A DNA stretch of 9,010 nt from Lachnospiraceae bacterium (lineage in GTDB: Bacteria > Bacillota_A > Clostridia > Lachnospirales > Lachnospiraceae), in NCBI GenBank assembly GCA_009774655.1, contig VSOD01000153.1:1-9010 (forward strand), read 5' to 3'. Of this stretch, positions 1 to 6,099 are shown one piece after another (positions within the stretch are counted from its first letter, which is position 1; each line of letters starts with the position of its first letter). The notes beneath the pieces were generated by a model. The model saw only the letters and a program-made list of their open reading frames with translations, searched no databases and was not told the origin of the DNA. The position numbers were made by a program, and so were the translations under genes.

Positions 1-203
1 TCATATTACTTCCGCTATGCTCCTTCCCTCTATCTTACCAGACAGGCAGCCAGCATGCAATACACAGCCAGCAAAAATTTCGCAGGATAACAGCAGATCG
101 GCCCGCGGCGAGAGCAGATTTCTTTGGTCAAATTTACATATTCTCACGGACTTTGCAGTAAATGCAAAGCCCTGGCCCAAACTGTAACGCAGAATAAACT
201 CTG
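1..203. other. Gene-poor stretch downstream of the DUF3298-like gene
   Basis: No gene can be supported here. On the minus strand a 68-codon frame opens with TTG at 207 and closes with TGA at 3..1, but it has no recognisable family features. A hairpin lies at 148..172. At the very edge the minus strand shows ATG at 4..2, preceded by GGAAG four bases upstream. This could be the start of a following gene, but it is cut off by the window. Confidence 0.5.
148..172 (-). other. Hairpin 31 bp after the last minus-strand stop codon
   Basis: Perfect 7-bp inverted repeat CTTTGCA (151..157) and TGCAAAG (163..169) around a 5-base loop. It is extended by two more G-C pairs (148-149 with 171-172) across one A/C mismatch. 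It begins 31 bases past the stop of the upstream minus-strand gene, where an operon terminator would be expected. However, there is no T-run on either side, so it is not a standard intrinsic terminator. It could block 3' exonucleases or take part in Rho-dependent ending; both are inference. Confidence 0.4.
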
Positions 204-1616
204 TCAAAATACCTTCAAATACTGCTCATATTCCTCGTAAGTAACCGTTACCCAGCCTTCGTCGTAGTTAAACCCGATCTCCATCCCTTTCGGTGTGTAG
301 AAAACAATGATATCCGGCGAATTGAAGAGCGCTGTGATCTCCTGATCGGTCATGCTGGTCAAATATACGATTTCTCCATTCTGGATATCACTCTGCTTTC
401 TGAATTCTACTGAAAACGCATCATCAATGCTGAGAATGTTTTCATTGTCCAGAATAACGCCGTTCTCCATATCTATATTGATACAGTACAAATATGCGGA
501 ATTATAATAGTCCGTATAGATATATTCGGAAAATACGATGCTCAGCTTTTCTTCATCCATATAGGTGACAAACCCCGATGAAACTGCCGAGAAATAGCTG
601 CCCTCATCTTCCATATAATCCACATATTCTTCTTCAAAATAGTCTTTGAAGAGATCCACTTCCTCCTGGATCACATCGTTCATATGTGCAAGATTCGGCA
701 CATTTTCGCCTGTGATCACAGGATAGGTCACCATAATATCCACATCTTCATACTCTGTATCATACTCATAATATTCAAAATCCACAGAGTATGTCAGATC
801 TGTTTTGATATCGTCCTGCAGTACGTAGTATTGATCGTCATAATCATATCCATAATCATCATAACCGTAACCGTAATCATCATAGCCGTAACCATAGTCA
901 TCATAGTCGTAGTCATAAAAGTCATCGCCAAAATAATCATATCCGTCGTAATCATACGGATCCATCTCATATTCTTCTCTGCGCTTTTCTCTGTTTTTCT
1001 CCCTGTCGTCGTGAAACTCATGCTCTTCATAACTGTCGCTGTAAGATCTGGCTCTCTCTTCAGAAAACAGGGTAACAGCTTTATAAGTCAGCGCAAAAAC
1101 AGCGATCAGGAATAATATGATGATACCGGCAACAATACCGATGATCAACCTGGTATTATTCTTTCCGGCCGGCACCGCATAAGGGCTGTATAAATTCTGC
1201 GGCTGCGGACCAACGCCTTTATTCTGCTGATTTCCATAAAAACCATTACGATACGGACTATTGCCATATGGATCGGCGCCCTGTCCCGGTTTGTTTTCAT
1301 AAGGACTGTTATGATTGCCTTTAGAACTGTTCTGATACGGGCTGCCGTTCTGCATCCCGCTATTTCCATATGGGCCATAACAGGACCCTGTTGTGTACGG
1401 ACTGTTATTGTGAGCCTGTTGTCCATACGGATCATGATCACACGAAGCACCGCCCGGCGCACACTGTCCGGAGAAGACACCGTCCGCCTCCGTCACATTA
1501 TCTTCTTCCGGGGTTCCGTAGATCGCGGTATTCGACTCGGACGTATATACATCGGAAACCGCATCGTTCTCTTCCCTGTTATTGTTATGATCGTCTAACT
1601 CTTCCGGTCGCCCCAT
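204..1616 (-). CDS. Membrane-anchored protein with low-complexity tails and a DUF3298/RsiV-like outer domain
   Basis: Function unknown. The 470-residue product has four parts. Residues 1-155 are hydrophilic and rich in Asn, Gly, Pro and Tyr, with eight spaced S/D/G-P-Y motifs. One membrane segment follows at about 157-178, with K152 and R156 before it, suggesting the N-terminus is inside. A charged stretch at 185-218 leads to an Asp/Tyr/Gly-rich linker at 219-263. The C-terminal domain (about 285-468) resembles DUF3298: a PVITG start, a middle pattern of aromatic strands, and a final FYTPKGMEIGFNYDEGW-like segment. In RsiV this kind of domain lies outside the cell and binds lysozyme, but no anti-sigma segment is visible here and no ECF sigma gene lies beside it. 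The ATG at 1616 has a strong site (AGGGGAG, 7 bases upstream). It begins 39 bases after cinA and is probably co-transcribed. The domain call is from pattern memory and is moderately secure. Confidence 0.8.
   Translation of the reverse strand: MGRPEELDDHNNNREENDAVSDVYTSESNTAIYGTPEEDNVTEADGVFSGQCAPGGASCDHDPYGQQAHNNSPYTTGSCYGPYGNSGMQNGSPYQNSSKGNHNSPYENKPGQGADPYGNSPYRNGFYGNQQNKGVGPQPQNLYSPYAVPAGKNNTRLIIGIVAGIIILFLIAVFALTYKAVTLFSEERARSYSDSYEEHEFHDDREKNREKRREEYEMDPYDYDGYDYFGDDFYDYDYDDYGYGYDDYGYGYDDYGYDYDDQYYVLQDDIKTDLTYSVDFEYYEYDTEYEDVDIMVTYPVITGENVPNLAHMNDVIQEEVDLFKDYFEEEYVDYMEDEGSYFSAVSSGFVTYMDEEKLSIVFSEYIYTDYYNSAYLYCINIDMENGVILDNENILSIDDAFSVEFRKQSDIQNGEIVYLTSMTDQEITALFNSPDIIVFYTPKGMEIGFNYDEGWVTVTYEEYEQYLKVF
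834..902 (-). repeat. Tandem DDYGYGY heptapeptide repeat (21-bp units)
   Basis: Residues 239-261 of the membrane protein are three consecutive seven-residue units, DDYGYGY, DDYGYGY and DDYGYDY, followed by DD. They correspond to 21-bp DNA units that differ at synonymous positions. The flanks (219-238 and 262-264) continue the Asp/Tyr bias without strict period. The segment would be a strongly acidic, aromatic, flexible spacer between the membrane and the outer domain. Slippage could change its length between strains. Confidence 0.85.
1179..1433 (-). repeat. Eight spaced x-P-Y motifs in the N-terminal tail
   Basis: In the membrane protein the triplet S/D/G-P-Y occurs with first residues at 62, 72, 81, 92, 104, 115, 120 and 144. 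The spacing is about 9-12 residues for most copies, set in an Asn/Gly/Ser-rich background. The DNA has drifted, so this is a protein-level rather than a DNA-level repeat. Such tails are typical of disordered, prion-like regions; the role here is unknown. Confidence 0.7.
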
Positions 1617-1655
1617 TTGTTTTCTCCCCTCTGCTTTTCCATCACTACTGTTATT

Positions 1656-2927
1656 CTATTTATCTTTGCCGCCAAAAGTCACTTCACTGTAATATTGCAA
1701 AATACACTCCCGCATCAAGGACAGAGCGGAGGAAACCGTATTTTCCCTGATCTTCGCCCGGTCACCACCAAAAAGGCATTTCCTGACGGTATAGCGCCCA
1801 CAGACCTTACATCCGATATATACCAGTCCCACCGGCTTTTCCTGTGTGCCGCCGTCCGGTCCGGCAATGCCTGTCACACTGACGGTCACATCCGCCTTGG
1901 ACACCATGGCCGCCCCCTTCGCCATCTCTCTGGCAACTTCCTCGCTGACCGCGCCGTGCTTGGCAAGCGTGTTCTTTTTGATGCCCAACAGTCTGCGCTT
2001 CGCCTTATTGGAATAGGTGATATAACCGGATTTAAAAACCTCCGATACCCCCGGCACGTTGATCAGTCTTGCCGCCAGAAGCCCGCCTGTACAGGACTCC
2101 ACCGTACTGATGGTCAGCCCGTTGGCCAGCAGAAGATCCACCACCGCCTTCTCCAGTGTCACATCATCCTCCGTTGTGTAGACATGATTGCCGAACCGCC
2201 CTTTTAACTCCTTGACCATGGGCTTCACCAGCTTTCTGGCCGCCTTCTCGTCTTCTGCACGGGCCGTCACCCGCAGATGAACCTCCCCGGTCTTGGCATA
2301 AGTTGCCAGTGTCGGATTGGACTGCTCATTGATCAGATCCGCTACCATAGTCTCTGCCTTACTCTCTCCGACTCCGCAGATCTTCACCGTCTGCGAATAG
2401 ATCACACAGGACTGCAGGCCGCTCAGATAAGGCATGATCGACGTCTCAAACATGGGGATCATCTCATTGGGCGGTCCCGGCATCAGTATTACATGTTTAC
2501 CGTCCTGAGCCATAATAATACCCGGCGCAGTACCGTTCGGATTTGCCACCACACTGCAGCCCTCCGGCACCATGGCCTGCTTCCAGTTATTATCCGTAAT
2601 CTCCAGTCCCCTTTTTTCAAAAAAAGACTGTATGGCCGCCTTGCTCTCCTCATGAAGATACAGCGGCCTGCCCATGACCCTGGCCGCCACTTCCTTCGTC
2701 AGATCATCCTGCGTCGGCCCAAGCCCTCCTGACAACAGCAGGATATCGGCCCTGCCAAGCGCCGTCTTTATCGTCTCATACAATCTGTCCTCATTGTCTC
2801 CCACCACATCCTGATAGAAGCAGGAGAGTCCCAGTCCGGCACACTTTTCAGACAGATAAGCCGCATTGGTATTCACGATATTGCCCAACAAAATTTCTGT
2901 CCCTACTGAAATCAGTTCTACGATCAT
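1656..2927 (-). CDS. cinA: CinA: competence/damage-inducible protein with nicotinamide-nucleotide amidase domain
   Basis: The full-length 423-residue protein has the usual two domains. The N-terminal MoaB-like domain (about 1-170) carries SVGTEILLG at 7-15, SGGLGPTQDD at 66-75 and MPGPPNEM at 149-156. The C-terminal amidase domain (about 255-415) carries VESCTGG at 276-282, GYITYSN at 301-307 and TGIAGPDGGT at 352-361. In the family these act on ADP-ribose-type pyrophosphates and deamidate nicotinamide mononucleotide, recycling NAD by-products in the cytoplasm. The ATG at 2927 matches the family start and has GGAGG at 2937..2941, nine bases upstream. It lies 114 bp after pgsA, as in many Firmicutes, but the usual next gene recA is absent. 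The stop is TAG. Confidence 0.96.
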   Translation of the reverse strand: MIVELISVGTEILLGNIVNTNAAYLSEKCAGLGLSCFYQDVVGDNEDRLYETIKTALGRADILLLSGGLGPTQDDLTKEVAARVMGRPLYLHEESKAAIQSFFEKRGLEITDNNWKQAMVPEGCSVVANPNGTAPGIIMAQDGKHVILMPGPPNEMIPMFETSIMPYLSGLQSCVIYSQTVKICGVGESKAETMVADLINEQSNPTLATYAKTGEVHLRVTARAEDEKAARKLVKPMVKELKGRFGNHVYTTEDDVTLEKAVVDLLLANGLTISTVESCTGGLLAARLINVPGVSEVFKSGYITYSNKAKRRLLGIKKNTLAKHGAVSEEVAREMAKGAAMVSKADVTVSVTGIAGPDGGTQEKPVGLVYIGCKVCGRYTVRKCLFGGDRAKIRENTVSSALSLMRECILQYYSEVTFGGKDK

Positions 2928-3041
2928 ATCTCCATCCCTCCGCGGCGTTTGCGCACTTTACCGCCGCCGTACAACTCGTAAGCCCCGGTGCCTGTGCCTC
3001 TGCCGGTTCTTTGCCTTCTCAACAATCCGTCCTGTGCCGGA
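2928..3041 (-). other. pgsA-cinA intergenic gap with a hairpin abutting the cinA ribosome binding site
   Basis: This is the longest gap in the minus-strand gene row. It holds a perfect 6-bp inverted repeat, GCGGCG (2942..2947) and CGCCGC (2962..2967), with a 14-base loop. The stem ends exactly where the GGAGG of cinA (2937..2941) begins. The sequence GGCACAGG occurs twice on the minus strand. No T-run follows the stem and no convincing -35/-10 pair is seen, so cinA is probably read through from pgsA. Both the pgsA frame and a TTG-started frame (2924..3025) stay open here, but neither is convincingly coding. Confidence 0.45.
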
Positions 3042-3575
3042 TCACTTCGTATCCTTCATGACCTCTTTATTTTTTACCAGATAGTCCACCAATGACACTA
3101 TTGTCAGAATTACCGCAACCCATGTCACAATCGTGGTCAAAAGCTGCAGGGCCGCAAGATCCGCGATCATCAGACAGATCATGATGATCTGAAAGGTCGT
3201 CTTAAACTTCCCCCAGTAGCTTGCCGCGATCACGACGCCGTTGTCCGATGCCACCAGCCTGAAACCGCTGATAATGAATTCTCTGGCGATGATCACAATG
3301 ACCATCCAGGCCGGAATCCTGTCAACCGCCACCAGACAGACAAGCGCGGAACAGACAAGCAGCTTATCCGCCAGCGGATCCATAAACTTGCCGAAATTCG
3401 TTACCAGATTGTATTTGCGGGCAATCTTGCCGTCCAACATGTCAGTCAGACTGGCGATGATAAAAACAGCAAGTGCTATCCATTTATCAACAGGTGTTAT
3501 GTCAACCAAAAGAAACACTACAAAAAAAGGGATCAAAATCACACGAAACATTGTCAGTTTATTCGGTAAATTCAT
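3042..3575 (-). CDS. pgsA: CDP-diacylglycerol--glycerol-3-phosphate 3-phosphatidyltransferase
   Basis: Makes phosphatidylglycerol phosphate from CDP-diacylglycerol and glycerol 3-phosphate in the cytoplasmic membrane, the committed step to phosphatidylglycerol. The 177-residue protein has the complete CDP-alcohol phosphotransferase signature: D45, D48, G49, A52, R53, G62, D66 and D70 with the expected spacing (two residues D45-D48, eight between R53 and G62, three between each of G62, D66 and D70). It begins MNLPNKLTMFR, a typical start, and has hydrophobic helices at about 9-24, 32-43, 75-98 and 126-165. The ATG at 3575 lies inside the end of rimO (17-bp overlap), with GGGAG nine bases upstream, which suggests translational coupling. 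It could in principle be another CDP-alcohol transferase, but the length and the cinA neighbour favour PgsA. Confidence 0.95.
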   Translation of the reverse strand: MNLPNKLTMFRVILIPFFVVFLLVDITPVDKWIALAVFIIASLTDMLDGKIARKYNLVTNFGKFMDPLADKLLVCSALVCLVAVDRIPAWMVIVIIAREFIISGFRLVASDNGVVIAASYWGKFKTTFQIIMICLMIADLAALQLLTTIVTWVAVILTIVSLVDYLVKNKEVMKDTK

Positions 3576-4902
3576 CTTCCAACACTCCCATCAGATCATA
3601 TTCATAGACATCACTAACTCTCACTTTAACAAAATCACCCGTTATCAGCTCCCGCTGCGTATTCACGAACAGCAGACCATCCACGCCCGGCGCATCTCTA
3701 TATGTCCGCGCCACATAGGCATTCTCGTCGGCGACCCTGCCTTCGACCACAGCCGTGACCACCCTGCCGACCATATCTTCCGCCACCGCAAAAGCGATCT
3801 CCTGCTGCAGTTCCATCAGTTCCGCGAAGCGCTTCTGTTTGACTTCCTCTTCTATCTGGTCTTCCATAAGCGCCGCCGGCGTATCTTCCTCCTGAGAATA
3901 GGTAAAGACCCCCAGACGGTCAAACTCCATGCGGTCAATAAAGTCAAGCAGCTGTTCATGATCTTCCTTCGTCTCACCCGGAAAACCGGTGATCAGCGTG
4001 GTCCGAAGACAGATATCCGGAATCTCCTGCCGCAGCCTGTCGATGATCCGCTCCAGCTGCGCCCTGTCTGTCCTGCGTCCCATTCTCTTAAGGATTCCGT
4101 CAGAAGCGTGCTGGATCGGCAGATCCAGATAATGGCAGATCTTCTTCTCCTGCCGGATCGTCTCGATCAGTGCATCGTCGATTTCCTCCGGATAGCAGTA
4201 TAAGATCCGTATCCAATACAGGCCGCTGATCCCGCAAAGTCTGTGCAAAAGCTCCGGCAGCGCCTTATGTCCGTAAAGGTCCATCCCGTACAGCGTCGTC
4301 TCCTGAGCCACCAGGATCAGTTCCCTGACACCCCGCTCTGCCAGACGGGCAGCCTCCTCTACCAGACTCTCCATCGGCACACTGCGATAACTGCCGCGCA
4401 CTTTGGGAATGATACAGTAGGTGCAGTGCTTATCACACCCTTCCGCAATCTTCAGATAAGCATAATGGCCGCCTGTCGTCACCACACGATCCACACCTGT
4501 CAGCGGTTTCTCCTCCAGGCTCCTGTAACGGTTATGCCTGACCCCCTTACAGACTTCCTCCAGAGTCAGTACGATCTCGTCGATCGCCATGGTGCCGATA
4601 ATGGCATCCACCTCCGGGATTTCCTTCTGGATTTCTTCCCGGTAACGCTGGGCGAGACACCCCGCCACGATCAGCCCCTCAATGGACCCGCTCTCCCGCA
4701 GTTTTGCCATCTCCAGAATGGTATTGATGCTTTCTTCCTTGGCATCGTTGATAAAGCAGCAGGTATTGACCACCACCACATCCGCTTCCCGCTCGTCATC
4801 GGTAAACTCGTATCCGTTCTTCAAAAGCATCCCCAGCATCATCTCGGAATCCACCAGATTCTTGTCACAGCCGAGAGATACAAACAATATTTTCTTATTC
4901 AT
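3559..4902 (-). CDS. rimO: Ribosomal protein S12 methylthiotransferase RimO
   Basis: Radical-SAM enzyme that adds a methylthio group to a conserved aspartate of ribosomal protein S12. The 447-residue protein has three parts. An N-terminal UPF0004 domain binds one iron-sulfur cluster through C12, C48 and C82. A radical-SAM core binds the second cluster through C156, C160 and C163 (CDKHCTYC). A C-terminal TRAM-type domain spans about 375-445. The opening VSLGCDKNLVDSE is the RimO form; MiaB and MtaB open differently, so the assignment is firm. The ATG at 4902 has a rather close site (AGGA about three bases upstream). It starts 34 bp after rpoZ and overlaps pgsA by 17 bp. All cluster ligands are present. 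Confidence 0.96.
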   Translation of the reverse strand: MNKKILFVSLGCDKNLVDSEMMLGMLLKNGYEFTDDEREADVVVVNTCCFINDAKEESINTILEMAKLRESGSIEGLIVAGCLAQRYREEIQKEIPEVDAIIGTMAIDEIVLTLEEVCKGVRHNRYRSLEEKPLTGVDRVVTTGGHYAYLKIAEGCDKHCTYCIIPKVRGSYRSVPMESLVEEAARLAERGVRELILVAQETTLYGMDLYGHKALPELLHRLCGISGLYWIRILYCYPEEIDDALIETIRQEKKICHYLDLPIQHASDGILKRMGRRTDRAQLERIIDRLRQEIPDICLRTTLITGFPGETKEDHEQLLDFIDRMEFDRLGVFTYSQEEDTPAALMEDQIEEEVKQKRFAELMELQQEIAFAVAEDMVGRVVTAVVEGRVADENAYVARTYRDAPGVDGLLFVNTQRELITGDFVKVRVSDVYEYDLMGVLEDEFTE

Positions 4903-4936
4903 GCTTCCTACAGTCTTTCTGACAACGCAGCCTTCG

Positions 4937-5197
4937 TTACGCTTCCGCTTCTGTCTCTTCTTCCTTCTCTTCCTCGCTCAGGATCTTGATCTTGCTCTGG
5001 TTCAGCTCTTCCACAGCCACAGACAGCGCTTTCTTGCCTCTGCCGTCCACCAGCTGCTCATCCCCGGCAATGATCTGCCTCGCTCTTTTGGAAGTGGCCA
5101 TCACGATAGAATATCTGCTGTTTACTACCGGATCCTCCCCCTCCTCTACGCCGCTGTTTACTACATTGATCAAATCTGCATAAGATGGATGTAACAT
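4937..5197 (-). CDS. rpoZ: DNA-directed RNA polymerase omega subunit
   Basis: Small subunit that helps fold and hold the beta-prime subunit of RNA polymerase. The 86-residue protein begins MLHPSYADLINVV. It carries NSRYSIVMATSKRARQI at about 26-42 and the KALSVAVEEL helix at about 56-65, the hallmark omega segments, followed by a Glu-rich tail (74-86). Its ATG shares one base with the gmk stop codon (TAATG), and AAGGAG lies seven bases upstream inside gmk, so the two are tightly coupled. The gmk-rpoZ order is conserved in Firmicutes. Confidence 0.95.
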   Translation of the reverse strand: MLHPSYADLINVVNSGVEEGEDPVVNSRYSIVMATSKRARQIIAGDEQLVDGRGKKALSVAVEELNQSKIKILSEEEKEEETEAEA

Positions 5198-5820
5198 TAT
5201 TTTTCTCCTTCCAGTTCCCTTCTGATATTATCAATAAATTCCCTATTTCTATGTGGTGCATTGTGCGCCGCAATAATGATACGGTGCACCTCATCGACGC
5301 ACTTCTCCAGATTGTCGTTCACCACGATATACTCGTATTTCTCGATACCGAGCGCCTCCTGCGCCGCACGCTGCATACGCTTCTCGATCACTTCCGCCGA
5401 TTCCGTACCCCGGCTCTCCAGCCTGTATCTGAGTTCCTCCGCCCCCGGCGTCATGACAAAAAGCGTCAGAGCGTCAGGATACTGCTCCTTCACCTTATAG
5501 GCCCCCTGAATCTCAATCTCCAGGATGACGTCCCTGCCGTCCGCCAGCTGCTTCTCCACGTATTCCCGCGGTGTCCCGTAATAATTGTCACAATAACAAG
5601 CGTATTCTATCAGCCCGCTCTCCGAGATCCTGCGCTCGAACTCCTCCTTTTTCAGGAAAAAATATTCCCTGCCGTCCACTTCTCCGGGCCTGGGTTCTCT
5701 GGTCGTTGCAGAAATAGACAACGCATACCCGTCATATTTCTCCACCAGCCTCTTGACCAGGGTGCCTTTCCCCGCTCCCGAAAACCCGGAAATAATAATC
5801 AAAATACCTTTACGCTTCAT
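5197..5820 (-). CDS. gmk: Guanylate kinase
   Basis: Phosphorylates GMP to GDP with ATP in the cytoplasm, needed for GTP, dGTP and (p)ppGpp pools. The 207-residue length is typical. The Walker A loop is GFSGAGKGT at residues 12-20. The GMP-binding segment SISATTREPRPGEVDGREYF follows at about 35-54, and the arginine-rich lid RYRLESRGTESAEVIEKRM lies at about 131-149. The ATG at 5820 sits inside the end of remA (11-bp overlap). GGAG six bases upstream supports this start. The stop TAA overlaps the rpoZ start. Confidence 0.97.
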   Translation of the reverse strand: MKRKGILIIISGFSGAGKGTLVKRLVEKYDGYALSISATTREPRPGEVDGREYFFLKKEEFERRISESGLIEYACYCDNYYGTPREYVEKQLADGRDVILEIEIQGAYKVKEQYPDALTLFVMTPGAEELRYRLESRGTESAEVIEKRMQRAAQEALGIEKYEYIVVNDNLEKCVDEVHRIIIAAHNAPHRNREFIDNIRRELEGEK

Positions 5821-6070
5821 CTGTCTCTCCGCCTTCCATCTGTGCTCTGCCGGAGATGGTCTCCGGAAGTAAAGCCGACAGCACGATCTGGTTATTCTCC
5901 ATCACCAGCACTGCCTTCGTTTTACGCCCCTGTGTAGCGTCGATCGCCGTTCCTGCCTCCCTGGCCTTCTGCACCAGACGCTTGATCGGCGCAGAATCCG
6001 GGCTGACGATCGCGATGATCTTGCCCGTATTGACCACGTTGCCGAACCCTACATGAATCAGCCTTCCCAT
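5810..6070 (-). CDS. remA: RemA-like DNA-binding regulator (DUF370)
   Basis: RemA of Bacillus subtilis is a small DNA-binding activator of biofilm-matrix and osmoprotection genes; other members are less studied. The 86-residue product has the family core: GFGNVV at 8-13, IVSPDSAPIKR at 21-31 and DATQGRKTKAV at 44-54, followed by VLSALLPET. I chose the ATG at 6070 because homologues begin two to four residues before this core, and AGAGG lies nine bases upstream. A GTG at 6097 would add nine residues without resemblance to the family. At positions aligned with B. subtilis R18 and R51 this protein has K17 and K50. It starts 29 bp after yicC and overlaps gmk by 11 bp. Its target genes cannot be inferred from this window. 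Confidence 0.92.
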   Translation of the reverse strand: MGRLIHVGFGNVVNTGKIIAIVSPDSAPIKRLVQKAREAGTAIDATQGRKTKAVLVMENNQIVLSALLPETISGRAQMEGGETDEA

Positions 6071-6099
6071 GCCTGAACGCCTCTCTTTCACCGTCACGT

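Noticed and set aside
1..207. Minus-strand 68-residue frame starting TTG at 207, overlapping the previous stop as TTGA, with AAGG four bases upstream
   Set aside because: No recognisable family, ordinary chance length, and a hairpin inside it suggests non-coding DNA. The coupling-type overlap alone is not enough.
834..902. CRISPR-like or VNTR array
   Set aside because: The repeats are 21 bp, directly adjacent without spacers, and in frame inside a coding sequence, so they are a protein repeat.
684..1115. Plus-strand frame coding a strongly Ile/Val-rich, membrane-like protein
   Set aside because: It is antisense to the Asp/Tyr-rich linker: GAY/TAY codons read backwards become ATC, ATA and GTA codons, giving false hydrophobic runs. 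There is no good ribosome binding site.
3241..4203. Long plus-strand frame (320 codons) opposite pgsA and rimO
   Set aside because: It is antisense to two certain genes, its composition is rich in His, Arg and Leu as expected for a shadow frame, and it shows no domain pattern.
5185..5937. Plus-strand frame (250 codons) opposite gmk and remA
   Set aside because: It is fully antisense to confidently identified overlapping genes and has no family resemblance.
6071..6097. GTG start for remA, nine residues upstream
   Set aside because: Homologues start just before the GFGN core, and the ATG at 6070 has its own AGAGG site.
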